From positions 1-5,192 of the forward strand of contig CAISDD010000266.1 of the NCBI GenBank assembly GCA_903883985.1: a DNA stretch of 5,192 bases. Reading direction: 5' to 3'. The stretch comes from an uncultured Pseudomonadota bacterium (lineage in GTDB: Bacteria; Pseudomonadota; Gammaproteobacteria; Burkholderiales; Thiobacillaceae). This document shows positions 1 through 5,192 of the stretch, in pieces; the stretch's first letter is position 1; each line of letters opens with the position of its first letter. The position numbers were made by a program, and so were the translations under genes. The notes beneath the pieces were generated by a model. It had not been told where the DNA came from, did no database searches, and was given only the letters and a program-made list of their open reading frames with translations.

Positions 1-5
1 GCAGC

Positions 6-28
6 GCCGGCTTCCGGCCGGCTGTTTT
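6..28 (+). terminator. Probable Rho-independent terminator of a gene left of the window
   Basis: GCCGGC at 6-11 pairs fully with GCCGGC at 17-22 around a 5-nt loop (TTCCG), and TGTTTT follows at 23-28. A GC-rich 6-bp stem followed by a short T run is the usual intrinsic terminator shape. The T run is short and interrupted by one G, so it may be weak. The gene it would end is not in the window. Because GCCGGC is self-complementary, chance stem formation in GC-rich DNA is also possible. Confidence 0.45.
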
Positions 29-34
29 CAAAGA

Positions 35-54
35 CGCAGGCAAGGATGCCTGCG
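35..54. repeat. Short perfect inverted repeat, possibly a dispersed palindromic element
   Basis: CGCAGGC at 35-41 and GCCTGCG at 48-54 form a perfect 7-bp stem with a 6-nt loop (AAGGAT). It lies 6 bp after the terminator-like hairpin and outside any recognised gene, which is the typical setting of REP-like intergenic palindromes. No second copy occurs in this window, so its repeated nature is inference. It could instead be a second transcription-termination stem, but no T run follows it. Confidence 0.35.
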
Positions 55-327
55 CTACAGGGACTCGCCAGTGCTTCTTCAACCTGCCTGGGGTGGGTTA
101 CATCACTACCCCGCGTGAACGGGCGCTGACCGCACTATGCCGTGACTTATTGAGAAGTTACTCATTTTGGTCACCTGGATAACCGTGCTGATGATGCCCG
201 GTACGGTCATCGCCTGCTTCGGCGTCAGGAGTGGACACTGGGTTTGCCGCGCGGTTTCTGTCAGAAACGGCACAGGCCGCAGCGGTTGGCTTGTGGTGAA
301 GTCGACAAAGCCTGCGATACTCGCCGG
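55..327. other. Upstream region without a clear gene
   Basis: No recognisable protein, RNA gene or convincing sigma-70 promoter was found here. A reading frame open from the left edge (codons from position 3) reaches TAA at 180-182, but the other two forward frames also stay open for about 40 codons, so this is not good evidence for a gene tail. A TTG-started frame at 167-331 (54 codons) begins with a hydrophobic stretch, has GAGAAG 9 nt upstream, and ends in TGA overlapping the ATG of the next gene. GATACT at 316-321, preceded by TGC, resembles an extended -10 box, but no matching -35 box is present. Confidence 0.4.
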
Positions 328-1260
328 ATGAAGCCCGCTGACTCCCCCCTTACCTGGCTGCGCACCAAACCAACATTGGCGGCGCTGTGCGAGGCCTATC
401 CGGATATTTGGGAGGAGCTGGAGCGGGAATTGGGCGAGGCCTTGTCACAGCGCAACCATGCGCGTCTGCATGCCCTATTGCAGCCCACGCCGGAGGTGAG
501 TGGGAAAAATCGCTCCCTCGCGCAGGCGCAATTCGTGCGCTCCGCCATCAAGCAGCGCATGACCGCGCTCGTCCTGGAAAGCCGCTCCCTGGCGCTGGCG
601 ACCGGGCAGGCCAGCGGCAAGGTGCGGTTCAATCTGTTCAACGGACTGGTGGCGCAAAGACTGCTGTTCCGGCGCGGCTTCGAGCGCAAGCCGGTTTCGC
701 GGTTCTGGTTTCGACTGCTCTGGCCCCTGGTCTGGCAGAAACGTATTTTGATGCCGCTGGTGGAGCGCAAGGGTATCTACTGCTTCTATACGCGGGAGCT
801 GGTGCTGCGCCTGGCAGAGTTGATCGGCGACCGGTCCGCCCTGGAAATTGCCGCGGGCGACGGTACCTTGTCGCGCTTCCTGCGCACTCATGGTGTCGAG
901 ATCGACGCGACCGACGACTACAGCTGGCCGGACCGGATCCGCTATCCCGCCGACGTGGGCCGTATGGATGCGCGCGCGGCCCTGCGCCAGTATGCACCCA
1001 GGGTGGTCATCTGCTCCTGGCCGCCGGCGCGCAATACCTTCGAGCGTGTGGTCTTCACCACGCCTAGCGTCGAACTGTACATCGTGATTGCCAGTCAACA
1101 CCGCTTTGCCAGCGGCAACTGGCCGGACTACGAAAACCAGACGCGCTTTGTCCTGGAACCGAACGACGCCCTGGGCCGGCTGGTCCTGCCCCCAGAACTG
1201 GGCTCGGTGGTGCTGTTATTCACGCGACGGGTTCCGCCAGAGGATTCGGTCGTTCCATAG
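328..1260 (+). CDS. Class I SAM-dependent methyltransferase-like protein, substrate unknown
   Basis: This encodes a 310-aa protein with no assigned substrate. The second half looks like a Rossmann-fold methyltransferase. Motif I is LEIAAGDGTL (residues 172-181), an acidic pair ends strand 2 in ATDDYSW (194-200, D196/D197), and CSWPP (229-233) sits where motif IV is expected. The first ~110 residues are helical and charged. Residues 118-156 are unusually rich in Arg, Lys and aromatics (FERKPVSRFWFRLLWP, then WQKR and KGIYCFY), suggesting nucleic-acid or membrane contact; that is inference. No signal peptide or clear membrane span is seen. I chose ATG 328 because the protein reads naturally from MKPADSPLTWL; it lacks a good Shine-Dalgarno. 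A TTG at 244, with AGGAG 12 nt upstream, would add 28 residues that look non-coding. The SAM-fold call is fairly secure, methyl transfer itself is not. It resembles conserved hypothetical proteins of betaproteobacteria as I remember them. Confidence 0.75.
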   Translation: MKPADSPLTWLRTKPTLAALCEAYPDIWEELERELGEALSQRNHARLHALLQPTPEVSGKNRSLAQAQFVRSAIKQRMTALVLESRSLALATGQASGKVRFNLFNGLVAQRLLFRRGFERKPVSRFWFRLLWPLVWQKRILMPLVERKGIYCFYTRELVLRLAELIGDRSALEIAAGDGTLSRFLRTHGVEIDATDDYSWPDRIRYPADVGRMDARAALRQYAPRVVICSWPPARNTFERVVFTTPSVELYIVIASQHRFASGNWPDYENQTRFVLEPNDALGRLVLPPELGSVVLLFTRRVPPEDSVVP

Positions 1261-1273
1261 GCGCGGCAGCATG

Positions 1274-1300
1274 AACGGGCTGCTTCCCTCCAGGCCCGTT
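1274..1300 (+). other. Intergenic stem-loop between genes 1 and 2
   Basis: AACGGGC at 1274-1280 pairs fully with GCCCGTT at 1294-1300, with a 13-nt loop. It starts 14 nt after the stop of the methyltransferase-like gene. No T run follows, so it is not a standard intrinsic terminator. It may stabilise the upstream mRNA end or be incidental. TAGACT at 1300-1305 matches the -10 consensus at 4 of 6 positions and could serve gene 2, but I see no -35 partner. Confidence 0.3.
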
Positions 1301-1332
1301 AGACTCGGGGTCCACTCCATTACGCCGCTGCC

Positions 1333-2061
1333 ATGATCGATTCCATACGCCTTGCCAAACGTGTCGCCGAATTGCGCGCCTGTTCGCGCCGGGAGGCGGA
1401 GCAGATCATCACCGGGGGCTGGGTGCGGGTGAATGGGGTCGTGGTCGAGGAGCCGCAGTTCCGGGTTGCCGAGGAAACCATCGAGATCGATCCCCTGGCC
1501 CATCCCGAGCAGACCGAGCCGGTAACCCTTTTGCTGCACAAGCCGGTGGGCTACGAGATGGGGGTGCACGGCACCGGTCTGCCGGCGGCGCAATCGCTGG
1601 CGCCCGACACGCAGTGGCTGGAGGACGCCGATGGCATCCAGCCACTGAAGATGCATTTCACCCGTCTCACCGCCTGCGCCGCGCTGGAAGCGGCTGTCAG
1701 CGGCCTGGTGGTGTTTACTCAGGACTGGCGGGTCGCGCGCAAGCTGATCGAGGACGCGGCCACGGTTGAGCATGAGTTTGTGGTGGAGGTCGTGGGGGAG
1801 CTGGATCCGGCCGGCCTCAAACGGCTTAACCAGGGCATACGTTTCAATGGAAAAACGCCGCTGGCGGTCAAGGTGAGCTGGCAAAACGAGACCCGCTTGC
1901 GGGTGGCGTTGAAGGGCGCACAAGCCGGGCAGGTCGCGCATATGTGCGAGGCCGTGGGTTTGCAGGTGGGCTCGATCCGGCGCATACGCTTGGGCAGCAT
2001 TCCCCTGGGGAAGCTGCCGCTGGGGCAGTGGCGCTACCTGCGCGCAGGCGAGCGCTTCTGA
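1333..2061 (+). CDS. S4-domain RsuA/RluF-family pseudouridine synthase homologue with altered active site
   Basis: The 242-aa product has the layout of small rRNA pseudouridine synthases. An N-terminal S4 RNA-binding domain (about 5-47) contains CSRREAEQII and the turn VRVNG. The catalytic domain starts at LLLHKPVGY (67-74). In active members an RLDxxTxGL motif carries the catalytic Asp. Here the aligned segment reads ALEAAVSGL (117-125), putting Glu119 at the Asp position and losing the Arg before it. The usual KxYxV segment reads HEFVVEV (147-153), with Phe149 for Tyr. The usual GxNRQxRRM motif reads GAQAGQVAHM (195-204). The C-terminal IRRIRLGSIPLG (215-226) is well kept. Known members isomerise uridine in rRNA. 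This one may be inactive, slow, or an RNA-binding paralogue. No strong Shine-Dalgarno precedes ATG 1333, but the S4 domain begins right after it. It follows gene 1 by 72 bp on the same strand and could share its transcript. The homology is clear, the activity is not. Confidence 0.85.
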   Translation: MIDSIRLAKRVAELRACSRREAEQIITGGWVRVNGVVVEEPQFRVAEETIEIDPLAHPEQTEPVTLLLHKPVGYEMGVHGTGLPAAQSLAPDTQWLEDADGIQPLKMHFTRLTACAALEAAVSGLVVFTQDWRVARKLIEDAATVEHEFVVEVVGELDPAGLKRLNQGIRFNGKTPLAVKVSWQNETRLRVALKGAQAGQVAHMCEAVGLQVGSIRRIRLGSIPLGKLPLGQWRYLRAGERF

Positions 2062-2070
2062 GCGCCCAGC

Positions 2071-2104
2071 AGGAAGTCCCACGGGAGACTCGGGTGGCTT
2101 TCCT
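2071..2104 (+). other. Imperfect stem-loop downstream of gene 2
   Basis: AGGAA (2071-2075) can pair with TTCCT (2100-2104), and inside it CCAC (2079-2082) with GTGG (2094-2097), leaving small internal loops. It starts 9 nt after the stop of gene 2. No T run follows, so it is at best a weak terminator or an mRNA 3' end structure. It may be chance. Confidence 0.2.
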
Positions 2105-2148
2105 GAAGTGCTGGAGCGGATTGCACCAAGGTTCTGGGCAGGATAGCG

Positions 2149-2187
2149 TATAAGAGTGCGAGGTGCTGCGCGCACCATCGGCCTCGC
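2149..2187 (+). promoter_or_regulatory. Weak promoter candidate (-10 box) followed by a stem-loop, ahead of the sensor gene
   Basis: TATAAG at 2149-2154 matches the -10 consensus at 5 of 6 positions. No good -35 box sits 16-18 bp upstream; the nearest TTG-containing site (TTGCAC, 2121-2126) is 22 bp away, so an activator or another sigma factor would be needed. Just after it, GGTGC (2162-2166) pairs with GCACC (2172-2176), and GCGA (2158-2161) with TCGC (2184-2187) outside it. Transcription from here would give a leader of about 170 nt. The reading is tentative. Confidence 0.25.
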
Positions 2188-2280
2188 GATCCGCGGGGTT
2201 CATTCGCGTCTTAACCGTGGCCGGCCATGCTCGGAATCACCCAGAATTCCACCACACCCATCACCCCACCGGGTGGTCCC

Positions 2281-2321
2281 CTGGCAGTCGGATCTACGGA
2301 GATCGGGACTGCGGCCCAGGA
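2281..2321 (+). promoter_or_regulatory. Leader hairpin overlapping the Shine-Dalgarno of the sensor gene
   Basis: GATCT (2291-2295) pairs with AGATC (2300-2304) around a 4-nt loop. Below it CAGTC (2285-2289) pairs with GACTG (2307-2311). A basal CTGG (2281-2284) can pair with CCAG (2316-2319). The probable ribosome binding site AGGA is at 2318-2321, 10 nt before ATG 2332, so the basal stem covers part of it. The stem could limit translation of the sensor. Pairing is visible in the sequence; the regulatory role is inference. If translation began at ATG 2227 instead, this stretch would be coding. Confidence 0.35.
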
Positions 2322-2331
2322 AAAATCGTCC

Positions 2332-5192
2332 ATGATGATCCGCTATAAAATCGCGGCTACGCTCCTAGGCGCAGCCCTATTGGTGGCGTTGGTGGTGGTG
2401 CTGTCCTTCTGGTCTTACGGGCAAGCCGAGTCCGCCGCCGAAGCACGCCGGCATACCACCATGGTATTGAGCAAGTCTGGCGCGCTACTCTCGGAATTGA
2501 GGGACGCAGAGTCGGGACAGCGCGGCTATGCCCTGACGGGTGACCCGCGCTTTCTGGAGCCTTATCTGGCCGTGCGCGACGGCATCGCTGGCCACCTCCA
2601 GGAATTGCGCCGACTTACCCGTATCCGCGCTGTCCAAAATCATCTGGACGCCATGGCGCCCATGGTGGCGGCCAGGATGGCGGAATTAGCCCAGGTCATC
2701 GAGATGCGCCAGCACCATGGAGTGGCCACGGCCCTCGCCCTGATCGGCAGTGGCAAGGGCAAAGGGTTGATGGATGCCATCCGCGTCGAGATGCGCGGCT
2801 TGACCCAAGTGGAAGAAGGCGCGCTGGCGCAGCACGAAGCCGAATTTACCTCGGATATGCACCGCCTGTTTGGCGTCCTCGTGGCCGTCAGCCTGTTTAC
2901 GCTGCTGTTGGCCATTTCGTTCGTCTGGCTGATCTATCGAGCAAGCCAACAGCGCATCAAGAACGCCCTACACCTCGAAACCCGAAATCTGCTGGAGATC
3001 CAGGACGGGATGAATCGCCTGCTGCAACAAGCCAATATCACCTTGCAGGTCAGTGAGGAAAAACTCGCCGTGACGCTCGACTCGATCGGCGATGCGGTGA
3101 TGGCCACGGATGCCGAGGCCAGGGTGACCCTGCTGAACCCGGTAGCGGAACAGCTCACTGGCTGGACCCAGGCGGAAGCCATGGGCCGCCCGGTGGCCGA
3201 AATTTTCCGCATCATCAACCAGGAAACCCGACTGGCCGCCACGATCCCGGTCATGGAAACCCTGGCCCAGGGTTCGATACAGGGCCTGGCCAACCACACC
3301 CTGCTGATTGCGCGTGACGGCAGCGAATCCGCCATCGCCGACAGTTGTGCGCCGATCCGTGACCGCGAGAGCCGTGTAGTTGGCTCCGTGTTGGTGTTCC
3401 GCAATGTCACGGAAGAGTACGCGGCACAGCAGGCCTTGCGCGACAGTTCCTCGCTGGTCCAGGCCATGCTCAATGCCGTGGTGGATGGCATCCTCACCGT
3501 ACAGGAAAGCTGCGGCACCGTCGGAACCGTTAATCCGGCTACCGAGAAAATGTTCGGCTATACCGCCGCGGAGCTCACTGGGCAGGAGTTCGGCTTACTG
3601 ATCCCGGAACTTCAGCAGGGTCTGGCGAGTACCGGCGAAGGCGGTGGTGAGGCTATGGGCCTCGTTCGTGAAGTCGTGGGGCGGCGCAAGGACGGCAGCG
3701 TTTTCCCGGTGGAGGTGGCGTCGAGCGAAATGTGGTTGGGGGGGCAGCGTTACTTTACCGTCGTACTGCGTGATTTCACGCCACGCAAGCAGGCGGAAGA
3801 GGCCCTGCTCAAGGCCGGTGCCTTGCAGAGCGCGATCTTCAACAGCGCCAATTTCTCCAGCATCGCTACCGACGCCAGGGGCGTCATCCAGATCTTCAAC
3901 GTCGGCGCCGAACGCATGCTGGGCTACACGGCGACGGAGGTGATGAACAAGATCACCCCGGCTGACATCTCCGATCCGCAGGAAGTCATCGTCCGTGCCC
4001 AGACCTTGAGCGCCGAGCTCGGCACGCCGATCGCCCCTGGCTTCGAGGCCCTGGTGTTCAAGGCCTCGCGCGGTATCGAGGATATCTATGAGCTGACCTA
4101 TATCCGCAAGGACGGCAGCCGCTTCCCCGCCGTTGTTTCCGTCACCGCCTTGCGCGATGCCCAGGACGCCATCATCGGTTACCTCTTGATCGGTACCGAT
4201 AACACGGCTCGCAAGCAGGCCGAGGGTACGCTGCGGAAATCAACCGATCTGCTCAAATCCGTCCTGGAGAATGTACCCGCTCGCATCTTCTGGAAGGATC
4301 TCGATTTGCGCTACTTGGGCTGCAATAATCGATTTGCGACAGATGCGGGGTGCTCGAGTCCGGATGAACTGATAGGCAAATCGGATTTTGACATGGTGTG
4401 GAAAGATCATGCCAAGCTATATCAAGCAGACGATCTGGAGGTCATGGAGTCGGGTATCTCGAAAATGAACTACGAAGAGAAGCAGACGACACCGCAGGCC
4501 AAGACGATATGGCTACGCACCTCCAAGGTGCCCATGCGCGATGAAAATAACCGGACTTTCGGCGTGCTCGGCGTCTACGAAGAAATTACCAGTCTTAAGT
4601 TAGCTGAAGAGGAGTTGCTCAAGGCCGGCGCCCTCCAGAGCGCGATCTTCAACAGTGCGAATTTCTCCAGCATCGCTACCGACGCCAGGGGCGTCATCCA
4701 GATTTTCAACGTCGGCGCCGAGCGCATGCTGGGCTACACGGCGGCGGAGGTGATGAACAAGATCACCCCGGCCAACATCTCCGATCCCCAGGAAGTCATC
4801 GCCCGCGCCCAGGCCTTGAGCGCCGAGCTTGGCACGCCGATCACCCCGGGCTTCGAAGCCCTGGTGTTCAAGGCCTCGCGCGGCATCGAGGATATTTATG
4901 AGCTGACCTATATCCGCAAGGACGGCAGCCGCTTCCCCGCCGTGGTGTCGGTCACCGCTTTGCGTGATGCCCAGGACGCCATCATCGGTTACCTCTTGAT
5001 CGGCACCGACAACACCGCTCGCAAGCAGGCCGAAGAGGCCCTGCTCAAGGCCGGTGCCTTGCAGAGCGCGATCTTCAACAGCGCCAATTTCTCTAGCATC
5101 GCCACTGACGCCAGGGGCGTCATCCAGATCTTCAACGTCGGCGCCGAGCGCATGCTGGGCTACACGGCGGCGGAGGTGATGAACAAGATCAC
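2332..5192 (+). CDS. Membrane-bound CHASE3/multi-PAS sensor protein, C-terminus beyond window
   Basis: The frame is open from ATG 2332 to the right edge (953 full codons, no stop). TM1 is at about residues 7-27 and TM2 at 180-202. Between them is a periplasmic CHASE3 domain with the typical ELRDAESGQRGYALTGDP (55-72). A coiled-coil linker (203-243) leads to tandem PAS/PAC domains: PAS1 about 245-362, PAS2 372-485, PAS3 496-628, PAS4 638-757, PAS5 766-898, and PAS6 from 908, cut by the window. RKQAE-type helical linkers join them. There is no HAMP domain. PAS3, PAS5 and PAS6 are near-identical copies, while PAS4 is of another type. Such proteins usually end in a histidine kinase (often hybrid) or GGDEF/EAL output; none is visible, so the output cannot be named. 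AGGA at 2318-2321 lies 10 nt before ATG 2332, and TM1 starts soon after. ATG 2335 is equally possible, and ATG 2227 is also in frame, adding 35 residues without a Shine-Dalgarno. The signal sensed is unknown. Confidence 0.92.
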   Translation, partial: MMIRYKIAATLLGAALLVALVVVLSFWSYGQAESAAEARRHTTMVLSKSGALLSELRDAESGQRGYALTGDPRFLEPYLAVRDGIAGHLQELRRLTRIRAVQNHLDAMAPMVAARMAELAQVIEMRQHHGVATALALIGSGKGKGLMDAIRVEMRGLTQVEEGALAQHEAEFTSDMHRLFGVLVAVSLFTLLLAISFVWLIYRASQQRIKNALHLETRNLLEIQDGMNRLLQQANITLQVSEEKLAVTLDSIGDAVMATDAEARVTLLNPVAEQLTGWTQAEAMGRPVAEIFRIINQETRLAATIPVMETLAQGSIQGLANHTLLIARDGSESAIADSCAPIRDRESRVVGSVLVFRNVTEEYAAQQALRDSSSLVQAMLNAVVDGILTVQESCGTVGTVNPATEKMFGYTAAELTGQEFGLLIPELQQGLASTGEGGGEAMGLVREVVGRRKDGSVFPVEVASSEMWLGGQRYFTVVLRDFTPRKQAEEALLKAGALQSAIFNSANFSSIATDARGVIQIFNVGAERMLGYTATEVMNKITPADISDPQEVIVRAQTLSAELGTPIAPGFEALVFKASRGIEDIYELTYIRKDGSRFPAVVSVTALRDAQDAIIGYLLIGTDNTARKQAEGTLRKSTDLLKSVLENVPARIFWKDLDLRYLGCNNRFATDAGCSSPDELIGKSDFDMVWKDHAKLYQADDLEVMESGISKMNYEEKQTTPQAKTIWLRTSKVPMRDENNRTFGVLGVYEEITSLKLAEEELLKAGALQSAIFNSANFSSIATDARGVIQIFNVGAERMLGYTAAEVMNKITPANISDPQEVIARAQALSAELGTPITPGFEALVFKASRGIEDIYELTYIRKDGSRFPAVVSVTALRDAQDAIIGYLLIGTDNTARKQAEEALLKAGALQSAIFNSANFSSIATDARGVIQIFNVGAERMLGYTAAEVMNKI
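3796..4221 (+). repeat. PAS cassette repeat unit 1 (142 codons)
   Basis: This is the first copy of an in-frame 426-bp repeat within the sensor gene (residues 489-630). It starts at the linker codons EEALLKAG and ends at RKQA. It encodes one full PAS/PAC domain with GYTATEV and YIRKDGSRFP landmarks. Compared by hand with unit 2, about 31 of 426 bases differ (~93% identity), changing 6 of 142 residues, for example T535/A805, D545/N815, V554/A824, T558/A828 and A568/T838. Most differences are at third codon positions. Confidence 0.93.
4222..4605 (+). other. Distinct PAS cassette lying between repeat units 1 and 2
   Basis: This 384-bp (128-codon) segment holds a PAS_4-like domain (VLENVPARIFWKDLDLRYLG, residues 644-663, then DELIGKSDFDM) unrelated at the DNA level to its neighbours. 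It sits exactly where unit 1 would otherwise join unit 2, and it keeps the frame. By hand count, 4321-4560 is about 50% GC (120 of 240), against 65% (39 of 60) for 4681-4740 in the repeat. It uses ATA, CTA and TTA codons that are rare nearby. Its two cysteines (C664, C674) do not fit a LOV motif. Confidence 0.8.
4606..5031 (+). repeat. PAS cassette repeat unit 2 (142 codons)
   Basis: This is the second copy of the 426-bp repeat (residues 759-900), 810 bp after unit 1, a distance made of one unit plus the 384-bp different PAS cassette. Its first codons (GAG TTG) differ from those of units 1 and 3 and give EEELLKAG. It runs directly into unit 3 with no spacer. Confidence 0.93.
5032..5192 (+). 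repeat. PAS cassette repeat unit 3, cut by the window edge
   Basis: The first 161 bp of a third copy follow unit 2 directly (from residue 901). Over this stretch about 5 bases differ from unit 1 and about 12 from unit 2. Up to 5130 it shares unit 1's variant bases; at 5148 and 5170 it shares unit 2's. Three bases (in the codons TCT, GCC and ACT around 5092-5106) are its own. More copies may follow beyond the window. Confidence 0.9.

Noticed and set aside
3..182. Open frame from the left edge as the tail of an upstream gene
   Set aside because: All three forward frames are open for about 40 or more codons here, the terminator-like hairpin lies inside it, and the translation is not recognisable.
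387..1101. Other-frame ORFs on both strands over gene 1 (such as 387-1067 + and 475-1101 -)
   Set aside because: The frame at 328-1260 carries the SAM-binding motifs. The others are Ala/Gly/Arg-rich shadows.
2111..2126. Sigma-54-like site (CTGG...TTGCA)
   Set aside because: The GG and GC dinucleotides are 10 bp apart instead of the required 12.
1216..2178. Long minus-strand ORF of 320 codons opposite gene 2
   Set aside because: It is antisense to a clear S4/pseudouridine synthase homologue, and its Arg/His/Gln/Pro-rich translation is typical of a shadow frame in GC-rich DNA.
2062..2331. Riboswitch (such as a c-di-GMP class) in the structured sensor leader
   Set aside because: Hairpins are present, but I could not find the conserved core of any riboswitch class I know.
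2163..2348. 61-codon GTG-started ORF ending just inside the sensor gene
   Set aside because: There is no Shine-Dalgarno, the start is GTG, and the His/Pro/Gly-rich product matches nothing I know. The overlap with the sensor start appears incidental.
2934..3518. Minus-strand ORF of 194 codons opposite PAS1 and PAS2
   Set aside because: The + strand encodes recognisable PAS domains here; the antisense product is Ser/Arg/Cys-rich with no family features.
4321..4360. LOV photoreceptor motif in PAS4 (GCNNRF)
   Set aside because: The LOV consensus GxNCRFLQ needs Cys directly before RF. Here the Cys is two residues too early, so no flavin adduct is expected.

Overview
The window looks like chromosomal DNA from a high-GC Gram-negative proteobacterium, most likely a betaproteobacterium. 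This rests on GC-rich codon use, the general look of the three proteins, and a CHASE3/multi-PAS sensor of a type common in that class. The taxonomic call is inference from protein style, not from a marker gene. All three genes lie on the + strand.

Layout. Positions 1-327 hold no clear gene. There is a terminator-like hairpin at 6-28, probably ending a gene to the left of the window, then a 7-bp palindrome at 35-54 and a weak small-ORF candidate (167-331) whose stop overlaps the next start. Gene 1 (328-1260) encodes a 310-aa protein with a class I SAM-methyltransferase-like core and no assigned substrate. After a 72-bp gap with a stem-loop comes gene 2 (1333-2061), an S4-domain RsuA/RluF-type pseudouridine synthase homologue. 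Its catalytic Asp position and RNA-contact motif are changed. A 270-bp spacer (2062-2331) contains several hairpins, one of which overlaps the ribosome binding site of gene 3.

Gene 3 (2332 to beyond 5192) fills more than half of the window and stays open at the right edge. It is a membrane sensor with TM1, a periplasmic CHASE3 domain, TM2, a coiled coil, and at least six PAS domains in the visible 953 codons. Its output domain (histidine kinase, GGDEF/EAL or other) lies outside the window.

The most striking structure is inside gene 3. A 426-bp (142-codon) PAS cassette occurs at 3796-4221, 4606-5031 and 5032-5192 (cut by the window edge). Units 1 and 2 are about 93% identical by hand alignment, and most differences are silent. 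A different PAS cassette of exactly 384 bp (128 codons) with lower GC sits between units 1 and 2. Unit 3 is a mosaic: its first part follows unit 1 and its later part follows unit 2. This points to recent PAS shuffling and gene conversion.

The three genes do not form an obvious pathway. Genes 1 and 2 may be co-transcribed. Gene 3 probably has its own leader. I see no phage, IS element, CRISPR, tRNA or rRNA, and no clear new multi-gene system.
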